Assembly (NCBI RefSeq): GCF_947500705.1
Contig: NZ_CANMSY010000003.1
Coordinates: 62,001 to 126,000 of the forward strand
Direction: 5' to 3'
DNA length: 64,000 nucleotides
Source of the DNA: an uncultured Brachybacterium sp.
GTDB taxonomy: Bacteria; Actinomycetota; Actinomycetes; Actinomycetales; Dermabacteraceae
Shown here: one piece after another, positions 25,334-32,100 of the stretch
How the letters are laid out: every line of letters begins with the position of its first letter
Position numbering within the stretch: position 1 is the stretch's first letter
Made by a program: the position numbers and the translations under genes
The notes under the pieces: generated by a model
The model's database searches: none
What the model was told of the DNA's origin: nothing
What the model saw: only the letters and a program-made list of their open reading frames with translations

Positions 25334-27523
25334 GTGCCCGCTCCCACCCCATCCCTGCACCGGCATCGGGCCGGCGACTCCTCCGCGACCGCTCCGGTGA
25401 ACACCGCCGACGCCCCCGTCGCGCACGGCGGCCGCCTCGCCGCCCGGATCTCCACCCTGCTGACCGGCCGTCGCTCCGCCTGGGCGGTGCTCGCTGTGTT
25501 CGTGGTGCTGCTGCTGGCTGTGATGGGCGGGATGCGCGGCGCCGGTCCGGCCGCCGGGATGGACGCTCTGCCGGGCAGCTCCGAGTCCTCCCGCGCCGCG
25601 GCGATCGCGAGCACCATGGAAGGCAACCGCTACCAGCCGGTGTTCGCCGTGGTCACCCGGGCCGACGGCACAGCCCTGACCGCCGAGGACACCGCCGCCA
25701 TCGAGACCCTGCGCACCGATCTCAGCGAGGTCTCCGGTCGGGACGCGATGGGACCGATGCCCGCCGAGGACGGTGAGGCGGACCTGGTCTTGACCACCGT
25801 CGACTCCCAGGCCGACAAGGAGACGATCGACGCGATGATCGCGGACCTCCGGGCCGCGGCCGACGCCTCCGTCCCCGCCGAGCTCACCGTCTCGATCACC
25901 GGCGGACCCGCCGTCGGCTCCGATATCCGCGGGGCCTTCGCCGGGGCGAACTTCACGCTGCTCACGGTGACGATCGCCGTGGTCGCCGTGCTGCTCCTGC
26001 TCACCTACCGCTCCCCCGTGCTGTGGCTGGTGCCGCTCGCAGTGGTGGCCCTGGCGGACGGCGCCGCAGGCGCGGTGACCAGCACCCTCGGCGAGCAGTT
26101 CTCCCTCGCCTTCGACACCGGCGTGATCAGCGTGCTCGTGTTCGGCGCGGGCACCAACTACGCCCTGCTGCTGATCTCCCGCTACCGCGAGGAGCTGCAC
26201 AGCCATACCGATCATCGCGCGGCGCTTTCCACCGCATGGATCCGCACGGCCCCGGCGATCATCGCCTCCAACATCACCGTGGTGCTGGCGCTGATGACCC
26301 TGCTGGCCGCCGTCATGCCCGCCACCCGCGGACTCGGGATCGCCGCCGCCGCGGGCCTGCTCATCGCCCTGGTCGCCGTGCTCTTCCCGCTCACCGCACT
26401 GCTGGCCGTCGTGGGCCGCAGGGTGTTCTGGCCCTTCGTCCCGAGGCCTGAGGAGGCAACCACCCGGAAGGACGATGCCGAGCACGGCCCCTTCGCGAAG
26501 GTCGCCCGCGCCGTCACGCGTCGTCCGGCGATCGCCGCCGTGGTCTCCGTGGCGCTGATGGCGGTGCTGGCCACCGGCCTGATCGGCACCCGTGTCGGCC
26601 TCTCGCAGGACGAGCAGTTCGCCTCCGCGAACGAGTCCTCCACCGGCTTCGCCGCGATGGCGGAGCACTACGGTGCCGGGGAGAGCGCCCCGCACCAGAT
26701 CGTGGTGCGCGAGGGCACGGCGGACACGGCGATCGAGACCGCCGAGTCCGTGCCCGGCATCGACCGCGCATCGCTCAGCGGCACCACGCCGGAGGGCTGG
26801 GCCGTGCTCTCCGCCGTCGGCACCGCGAACCCGGAATCTCCTGAAGCTGTCCGGGAGGCCGCGGGCCTGCGCGAGGCGCTGCATTCCCTCGCCGGGGCCG
26901 ACGCCCTGGTGGGCGGCACCACGGCGAGCGCCATGGACGTGCGCACCGACTCCACCCGTGACCTGCTGGTGGTGGCGCCGATGATCCTCGCGGTCGTGCT
27001 GATCGTGCTGATGGTGCTGCTGCGGGCGGTGATCGCTCCGCTGGTGCTGCTCACCGTGAACGTCGCCAGCGCCGTCGCCGCGATCGGGCTGGGCCTCTGG
27101 GCCGGTCGGCTGCTGCTGGACATCCCGGCGCTGGACGTCACCGTGCCGCTGCTGGCCTTCCTCTTCCTGGTCGCGCTCGGTGTGGACTACACGATCTTCC
27201 TGGTCCATCGCGCCCGGCTGGAGGCGGCGACGCATGGCACCACGCAGGGCATGGTGCGGGCCGTCGGCTCCACCGGGGTGGTCATCACCAGCGCGGGCGT
27301 GGTGCTCGCGGCGGTGTTCGCGGCGCTCGGCGTGCTGCCGCTGGTGGTGCTCGGGCAGCTGGGCCTGATCGTGGGCCTCGGCGTGCTGCTGGACACCCTG
27401 CTGGTGCGCACCGTGCTGGTGCCGGCGCTGTTCGCCCTGATCGGTGATCGCATGTGGTGGCCCACGCGCCCCGCTGCCGCGCAGCGCCCGACCGCCGCGC
27501 GGCAGGAGGGACAGCGGGGCTGA
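25334..27523 (+). CDS. MMPL/RND-family membrane transporter
   Basis: A 729-residue transporter with two repeats of one membrane helix, a large extracytoplasmic loop and five more helices. The first loop contains PGSSESSRAAAIAS and the second DEQFASANESSTGFAA. Conserved intramembrane GAGTNYALLLISRYREEL and ALGVDYTIFLVHRARLE mark the MMPL family, which exports lipids or small hydrophobic molecules using the proton gradient. GTG start with AAGGAA six bases upstream. A candidate promoter (TTGATC near 25237, TAGCGT at 25263) has an over-long 20-bp spacer. Confidence 0.92.
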   Translation: MPAPTPSLHRHRAGDSSATAPVNTADAPVAHGGRLAARISTLLTGRRSAWAVLAVFVVLLLAVMGGMRGAGPAAGMDALPGSSESSRAAAIASTMEGNRYQPVFAVVTRADGTALTAEDTAAIETLRTDLSEVSGRDAMGPMPAEDGEADLVLTTVDSQADKETIDAMIADLRAAADASVPAELTVSITGGPAVGSDIRGAFAGANFTLLTVTIAVVAVLLLLTYRSPVLWLVPLAVVALADGAAGAVTSTLGEQFSLAFDTGVISVLVFGAGTNYALLLISRYREELHSHTDHRAALSTAWIRTAPAIIASNITVVLALMTLLAAVMPATRGLGIAAAAGLLIALVAVLFPLTALLAVVGRRVFWPFVPRPEEATTRKDDAEHGPFAKVARAVTRRPAIAAVVSVALMAVLATGLIGTRVGLSQDEQFASANESSTGFAAMAEHYGAGESAPHQIVVREGTADTAIETAESVPGIDRASLSGTTPEGWAVLSAVGTANPESPEAVREAAGLREALHSLAGADALVGGTTASAMDVRTDSTRDLLVVAPMILAVVLIVLMVLLRAVIAPLVLLTVNVASAVAAIGLGLWAGRLLLDIPALDVTVPLLAFLFLVALGVDYTIFLVHRARLEAATHGTTQGMVRAVGSTGVVITSAGVVLAAVFAALGVLPLVVLGQLGLIVGLGVLLDTLLVRTVLVPALFALIGDRMWWPTRPAAAQRPTAARQEGQRG

Positions 27524-27632
27524 CTTCGAGGCCGACAGCAGGGCTGGTATCGAGCCCGACATAGCGGCTGGTCGTGAAAACAGCATCGAGGCCGACCGGG
27601 CCCGCGGGGAGACCTGCGGGCCCCATCCGGCG

Positions 27633-27671
27633 ATTTGCGGACCGAATTTACGGACCGGATTTACGGACCGA
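27633..27671 (+). repeat. Three tandem 13-bp repeats (iterons) upstream of the VIT gene
   Basis: ATTTGCGGACCGA, ATTTACGGACCGG and ATTTACGGACCGA follow one another without a gap at 27633-27645, 27646-27658 and 27659-27671. They lie about 100 bp upstream of the VIT start, beyond the IdeR-like boxes, and could be repeated binding sites. The 13-bp period is a little over one helical turn. Confidence 0.75.
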
Positions 27672-27689
27672 CAGGCTTGCCAGTCCCAC

Positions 27690-27734
27690 TTAGCTTAGCC
27701 TTACATTCCCGCAGGTCAGGATAGCCTCAGCTCA
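27690..27734 (+). promoter_or_regulatory. Two DtxR/IdeR-like iron boxes
   Basis: Box 1 at 27690-27708 (TTAGCTTAGCCTTACATTC) and box 2 at 27716-27734 (TCAGGATAGCCTCAGCTCA) each agree at 14 of 19 positions with the IdeR/DtxR consensus TTAGGTTAGSCTAACCTAA, by hand alignment. They are 26 bp apart and lie just upstream of the promoter rather than over it. For an iron-sequestering gene this would fit activation by iron-loaded regulator. Confidence 0.55.
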
Positions 27735-27735
27735 C

Positions 27736-27765
27736 TTGTCTGGACTGAGTCCAAACAACTAAAGT
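27736..27765 (+). promoter_or_regulatory. Leaderless VIT promoter overlapped by an 11-bp dyad
   Basis: TTGTCT (27736-27741) and TAAAGT (27760-27765) are 18 bp apart, and the -10 element ends six bases before the ATG. TTGTCTGGACT, a central G, then AGTCCAAACAA (27736-27758) is a near-perfect palindrome with one mismatch. It covers the -35 element and spacer, the place a repressor would occupy. The regulator is not identified. Confidence 0.65.
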
Positions 27766-27771
27766 GGGGCC

Positions 27772-28620
27772 ATGACCCTCGTCGACGCGCCTTCGCCCAC
27801 CACCTCTTCACACTCCCAGACTCCCGCCGGAGCCGTCACCTCCGACCGCCCCGTCATCCCCGCGGGCGCGCTCGGCTCCCACCGCGCCGACGCTCCGGCC
27901 GGAGCAGTCCGCGCGCCCTCCGATCACGAGCAGCAGCGCACCTCCCGCTCAGAGCGGGTGAACCGGTTGCGCGCCGGCGTGCTCGGCGCGAATGACGGCA
28001 TCGTCTCCGTCGCTGGTCTCGCCGTGGGCGTCGCCGGCGCCACCGCAGATATCCGCTGGCTGCTGATCTCCGGTCTCGCCGCACTGGTCGCCGGAGCCCT
28101 GTCGATGGCGATGGGTGAGTACGTCTCCGTCTCCACCCAGCGCGACACCGACCGCGCGCTCATCGCCCGCACCCGCGCATCTCTCGCGGCGCAGCCCCGG
28201 CGCGAGCACGGTCTCCTGGTCGATGCCCTGGCCGAGAGCGGGATCCCGGAGGACGTCGTGGAGTCCGTCGCCGATTCGCTCGAACGGCACGATGCCCTGG
28301 ACGCCCACACCCGGTTCCGCCACGGGGTGGAGGGCGACGCGGTGGTCTCCCCCTGGGGCGCCGCGATCACCTCGCTGGTCTCCTTCGCGATCGGGGGCGT
28401 GATCCCGCTGCTGGCGATCCTGGCCTCCCCGGCGCTCTGGCGCCTGCCGGTCACGATGACCGCCGTCGTGCTCGCCCTCGCGCTGCTGGGAGTGGTCAGC
28501 GCACGGCTCGGCCAGGCACAGGCCGGCCGGGCGACGCTCCGCACGATCGTCGGCGGACTGCTCGCACTGCTGGTCACCTACGGGATCGGTGCCGCGCTCG
28601 GCACTGTGATCGGCAGCTGA
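27772..28620 (+). CDS. VIT1/CCC1-family iron/manganese transporter
   Basis: A 282-residue membrane transporter. After a disordered N-terminus of about 60 residues, the VIT core begins with VNRLRAGVLGANDGIVSVAGLAVGVAGA; the aspartate in GANDGIVS and SMAMGEYVSVSTQRD are metal-site signatures. Five membrane helices are expected. The cytoplasmic helix bundle between helices 2 and 3 is rich in acidic residues and histidine. Relatives move ferrous iron or manganese out of the cytosol. The upstream region holds iron-box-like sites, a dyad and iterons, so tight metal control is likely. Confidence 0.92.
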   Translation: MTLVDAPSPTTSSHSQTPAGAVTSDRPVIPAGALGSHRADAPAGAVRAPSDHEQQRTSRSERVNRLRAGVLGANDGIVSVAGLAVGVAGATADIRWLLISGLAALVAGALSMAMGEYVSVSTQRDTDRALIARTRASLAAQPRREHGLLVDALAESGIPEDVVESVADSLERHDALDAHTRFRHGVEGDAVVSPWGAAITSLVSFAIGGVIPLLAILASPALWRLPVTMTAVVLALALLGVVSARLGQAQAGRATLRTIVGGLLALLVTYGIGAALGTVIGS

Positions 28621-28625
28621 CGCGC

Positions 28626-28794
28626 TCAGGCGCAGGTGACGGTGATCGTGAACACCGTGGTGATGGACCGGCCGGAGGGGTCGTGCGCCGTGCCGTCGGA
28701 GACGCCGTCGGCGCCGCCGCATCCGGCCAGTGCCAGGACTGCGACGACGCCGACGGCGTTGTAGGTGAGCGGACGCTGCAGCGCGCCCCTCAGA
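28626..28794 (-). pseudogene. Possible small lipoprotein remnant downstream of the cyclophilin
   Basis: The frame reads ...VVAVLALAGCGGADGVSDG... to a stop at 28626, which looks like a lipobox (LALAGC) with a short mature part ending FTITVTCA. It has no ATG, GTG or TTG start; only CTG codons occur after the cyclophilin stop. It is therefore either a CTG-initiated peptide of about 55 residues or the decayed end of a lipoprotein gene. Confidence 0.3.
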
Positions 28795-29331
28795 TCACTT
28801 CTCGATGGTCACTGAGGTGATGACGACATCCTCGAGGGGACGGTCGCGCATATCGGTCTTGACGCCCTCGATCGCGTCGACGACCTTCTTGGAGTCCTCG
28901 TCGGCGACCTGGCCGAAGACGGTGTGCTTGCCCTGCAGATGCGGGGTGGGGCCGACGGTGATGAAGAACTGCGAACCGTTGGTTCCGGAGGGCTTGCCGG
29001 TCAGCGCGTTGCGGCGCTTGCCGGCGTTGGCCATCGCGAGCACGTAGGGCTCGTTGAAGTTCTTCTCCGAGATCTCGTCATCGAAGTTAAAGCCGGGGCC
29101 GCCGGTGCCGGTGCCCAGCGGGTCGCCGCCCTGCAGCATGAAGCCGGAGATGATGCGGTGGAAGATGACGCCGTCGTAGAACGGACGGGTGACCTTCTCG
29201 CCGGTCTCCGGATCGGAGAACTCCTTGGTGCCCTCGGCGAGGCCCACGAAGTTCTCGACGGTCTTGGGAGCATGGTTCGGGAACAGCTCCATGCGGATGT
29301 CCCCGTGAGTGGTGTGAAGAGTTGCGAACAT
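28795..29331 (-). CDS. Cyclophilin-type peptidyl-prolyl cis-trans isomerase
   Basis: A 178-residue cytoplasmic cyclophilin. FHRIISGFMLQGGDPLGTGTG contains the catalytic arginine, and SQFFITVGPTPHLQGKHTVFG contains the Phe and His of the active site. It catalyses proline isomerisation in protein folding. The start at 29331 (MFATLHTTHGDI) has GGAGG eight bases upstream. A longer frame upstream gives arginine-rich nonsense and is rejected. It diverges from the coiled-coil membrane protein gene. Confidence 0.95.
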   Translation of the reverse strand: MFATLHTTHGDIRMELFPNHAPKTVENFVGLAEGTKEFSDPETGEKVTRPFYDGVIFHRIISGFMLQGGDPLGTGTGGPGFNFDDEISEKNFNEPYVLAMANAGKRRNALTGKPSGTNGSQFFITVGPTPHLQGKHTVFGQVADEDSKKVVDAIEGVKTDMRDRPLEDVVITSVTIEK

Positions 29332-29563
29332 GGCGACATCCTCCCACACGGGGGCGGGCGCGCGGGTGCCTGGCCGGCCGGGCTCTCCGGGCTCCCGACC
29401 GACTGGACGGGGCTGTCCACCCCTGCTTCTCCACATCTGCTGTGAGCGTGCATACTCGCTCGCGTTAGAGTTGTGCCACACGGGTTCGTGACAGCCACCG
29501 GCTGTCCGGGCCCAGGGACCACCGTCGGCCCGACCCGACGGATTCGACCGAGAGGGGAACCCC

Positions 29564-30358
29564 ATGGCGTTGACCACCAAGCGGGAAGCCAAGAAGGCCA
29601 AGAAGCAGGCCGCGAAGACGGCTGATGCCGCGAGCGCGACCAGCCTGAACGCCCAGAAGGCCGTCGAGGAGCTGCAGAAGCTCGCCGCGCAGGTGGGCCC
29701 TGTGGTGTCTGAGGGCGCTCGCGAGGCTCGCACCCGTGCCACCGATCTGTACGGCCAGTACGCGCCCGAGGCTCAGCAGAAGCTGCGTGAGCAGTCGGAC
29801 AGGCTCCGCGACCAGGGCGAGAAGTTCTCGCAGAACCTCGGCCCGCGTGCGGACAAGCTTCGCCACGACGTGCAGGACGATTACATCCCGCGCGCCCGCA
29901 AGACCGCCGAGACCACCGGTACCGTCCTGAAGGCGGCCGTCGACGCCGCCCGCAAGGAGCTCGACAAGGGTCAGGGCAGCATCCGCTCGGCCGTCCTCGA
30001 GCCGACGCCGCAGCCCAAGAAGAGCCGTGCCGGCAAGGTGCTGCTCATCCTGGGTCTGGCCGCCGCGGGGGCCGCTGCCGGTTACGTCGTCTGGCAGAAG
30101 ACCCGTCCGGTCGAGGATCCGTGGGCACCGCCCGCCGATTTCGCCCGTGCGCACTACCCGGCCTCTGCCGCGAACGAGTCCGACTCCTCGACCGTCTCCG
30201 ACACCGTCGGTTCGGCAGACGCCGGTGACGTGGCCTCCGCTCTGAAGGGCGAGGATCGCGCCTCCGACGTGACGCCCAAGGAGGTCAAGGTCGATTCCGA
30301 CCTGGACGCCTCCGCGGCCGATGACGAGAAGCGCGGCAGCCACCGCAGCGACTCCTGA
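29564..30358 (+). CDS. Single-pass membrane protein with long charged helical N-terminus
   Basis: A 264-residue protein. Residues 1-140 are highly charged and helical (KREAKKAKKQAAKTADAA; then LREQSDRLRDQGEKFSQNL), like apolipoprotein- or DivIVA-like amphipathic coils. A transmembrane segment follows (about 155-175, VLLILGLAAAGAAAGYVVW). A conserved WAPPADF-like motif and an acidic disordered tail close the protein. The function is unknown; similar proteins are common beside cyclophilin and rhomboid genes in Micrococcales. GAGGGGA lies upstream of the ATG. Confidence 0.8.
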   Translation: MALTTKREAKKAKKQAAKTADAASATSLNAQKAVEELQKLAAQVGPVVSEGAREARTRATDLYGQYAPEAQQKLREQSDRLRDQGEKFSQNLGPRADKLRHDVQDDYIPRARKTAETTGTVLKAAVDAARKELDKGQGSIRSAVLEPTPQPKKSRAGKVLLILGLAAAGAAAGYVVWQKTRPVEDPWAPPADFARAHYPASAANESDSSTVSDTVGSADAGDVASALKGEDRASDVTPKEVKVDSDLDASAADDEKRGSHRSDS

Positions 30359-30396
30359 GTCCGCGCCTCGGCGCACCGCGGAGCATTCCGTGAACG

Positions 30397-30439
30397 ACAG
30401 CGCGGCGATCCCGTCCCCGGACGGTGATCGCCGCGCTGT
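30397..30439 (+). terminator. Very strong hairpin terminator
   Basis: The arms ACAGCGCGGCGATC (30397-30410) and GATCGCCGCGCTGT (30426-30439) pair perfectly, and CCGTC/GACGG extends the stem inwards, giving about 19-20 base pairs. It lies 38 bases after the coiled-coil gene stop. Only a short TTGT follows. Its position supports starting the next gene after it. Confidence 0.8.
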
Positions 30440-30443
30440 TGTC

Positions 30444-31001
30444 ATGTCCGGGCCTGTCGCCTCCGGGCTCCTGACCCCGCGGCTGCGCTTGACGCCGGTC
30501 GAGAGTTCCGAGCTCGAGGAGCTCTTCACCCTGCACGCCGACCCCCGGGCCTTCGTCGAGGACTCCACCGCCCCGCTCGACGACCGTGCCCAGATGCGCT
30601 GGGTGCTCGCCCGCTGGGTCCAGGACTGGGAGCAGCACGGGCGAGGGTACTTCTCGGTGCGCGCTCGGGACGTGGCGGGCCCCTCCCCCTCCCTCCCCTC
30701 CGGGCTGCTCGGCGTGGTCGGGCTCTCCCTGCTCGAGTCGGACGGGCCACCGCTGCTCAGCGCCTACTGGCGTCTGGATCCCGCAGCGATGGGTCGTGGC
30801 GTGGCCTTCGAGGCGATGGGCGCCGTGCTGGCCGATCCTCGCTGCGGCTCGCACGGCCGGGAGGTGGTCGCGGTGACCGCCGCCCGCAACCGTCCCTCGC
30901 GCTCGCTCGCCGCGCGGCTGGGCTTCCTTCCCGCTCCTCCGCAGCGCGCGGTGCCCGGCGGTCGCGCGGATGATGTGCTGCTGGTGCGGCCCGCTTCCTA
31001 G
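30444..31001 (+). CDS. GNAT-family acetyltransferase (RimJ/RimL-like)
   Basis: A 185-residue acetyltransferase from the ATG at 30444 (MSGPVASGLLTPRLRLTPV). The core includes LFTLHADPRAFVEDST and an acetyl-CoA-binding PAAMGRGVAFEAM. A GTG at 30390 with GGAG six bases upstream is an alternative start, but it would place the strong hairpin inside the coding region. Its stop (30999-31001) overlaps the -10 element of the next gene. The acceptor is unknown. Confidence 0.75.
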   Translation: MSGPVASGLLTPRLRLTPVESSELEELFTLHADPRAFVEDSTAPLDDRAQMRWVLARWVQDWEQHGRGYFSVRARDVAGPSPSLPSGLLGVVGLSLLESDGPPLLSAYWRLDPAAMGRGVAFEAMGAVLADPRCGSHGREVVAVTAARNRPSRSLAARLGFLPAPPQRAVPGGRADDVLLVRPAS

Positions 31002-31011
31002 ACTGTCATGC

Positions 31012-31932
31012 ATGCCTGCTGACCCGATCCTGCCCGGCGCGGGCCGGTATGCCCCCTCCCCCAGCGGCGACCTGCACCTGGGGAACCTGCGCACCGCGAT
31101 CCTCGCCTGGGCGCTCGCTCGTCGCACCGGGCGTGCCTTCCGCCTGCGGGTGGAGGATCTGGACCGGGTGCGCGAGGGGTCCGAGCAGCGCCAGCTGGAG
31201 GATCTCGTCGCGCTGGGCCTGGACTGGGACGGCGAGGTGGTGCGGCAGTCCGCGCGAGGTGCGGCGTACTCGGAGGCCATCGCCCACCTCGAGGCGCACT
31301 CCCTGGTGTTCGAGTGCTACTGCACGCGCCGGGAGATCCTCGAGGCGCCGAGCGCACCGCACGCCCCGCCCGGCGCCTATCCCGGCACCTGCAGGGACCT
31401 CTCCCCCGCCGCCCGCGAGCAGGGACGGCAGCGGATGCGGGAGCTGCGACGAGAGCCCGCACTGCGCCTGCGTGCTTTGGCACCCGTGTGGACGGTCCGC
31501 GATCTGTGGGCAGGCGAGGTGACCGGAACGGTCGATGACCTGGTGCTGCGGCGCGGAGACGGCGTGGTGGCCTACAACCTCGCGGTGGTGGTCGATGACG
31601 CCGCGGCCGGGGTGGACCAGGTGGTCCGGGCGGACGACCTGCTCAGCTCCGCGCCCCGCCAGGCGTACCTCGCACAGCTGCTCGGAGTGCCGGAGCCGAG
31701 CTACGCCCACGTCCCGCTCGCCGTGAACGACGAAGGAGCCCGGCTCGCCAAGCGCGACGGTGCGGTAACCCTGCGGGACCGCTATGCACAGGGGGAGAGC
31801 GTCGCGGAGGTGGTCGGCCGGATCGGGGACTCGCTGGGACTGGCCGGCTGCCGCACCGCGGCCGACGTGCTCGAGCGCTGGGATCCGGCCGGGCTGCCGC
31901 GCGAGCCGTGGGTGGTGCAGCTGCCCGGTTGA
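31012..31932 (+). CDS. gluQ: Glutamyl-queuosine tRNA(Asp) synthetase
   Basis: A 306-residue enzyme related to the catalytic half of glutamyl-tRNA synthetase, without the anticodon domain. The nucleotide-binding HLGN (22-25) stands in GRYAPSPSGDLHLGN, and the KMSKS-like loop is RLAKRDG. A zinc site appears as C-Y-C ... Y-P-G-T-C (ECYCTRREIL; GAYPGTC). It attaches glutamate to queuosine in tRNA(Asp). TAGACT at 30999-31004 lies seven bases before the ATG, so it is probably leaderless. Confidence 0.93.
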   Translation: MPADPILPGAGRYAPSPSGDLHLGNLRTAILAWALARRTGRAFRLRVEDLDRVREGSEQRQLEDLVALGLDWDGEVVRQSARGAAYSEAIAHLEAHSLVFECYCTRREILEAPSAPHAPPGAYPGTCRDLSPAAREQGRQRMRELRREPALRLRALAPVWTVRDLWAGEVTGTVDDLVLRRGDGVVAYNLAVVVDDAAAGVDQVVRADDLLSSAPRQAYLAQLLGVPEPSYAHVPLAVNDEGARLAKRDGAVTLRDRYAQGESVAEVVGRIGDSLGLAGCRTAADVLERWDPAGLPREPWVVQLPG

Positions 31933-32052
31933 ACCGTGGAGGACGCAGGTGCCCGGCTCTCGCCGCGCTCCCCGGGGACCTCGGACGCCCGCACCCGCTT
32001 TCGCACCCGAACCCGAACCCGCGGCGGCCGTCGCGTCTACTGCACCACACTT

Positions 32053-32092
32053 GTTACCGATCAGTAACGTATCTCGATACACGGATGTATCG
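32053..32092. promoter_or_regulatory. Two adjacent dyads upstream of the YhgE/Pip gene
   Basis: GTTACCGATCAGTAAC (32053-32068, 14 of 16 positions symmetric) is followed by CGATACA-CGGA-TGTATCG (32075-32092, perfect arms). They fill the short AT-richer stretch before the GTG at 32101 and overlap any promoter there. Dyads of this kind are typical of TetR-family operators, and no such regulator is adjacent. Confidence 0.55.
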
Positions 32093-32100
32093 TCGCCGCC

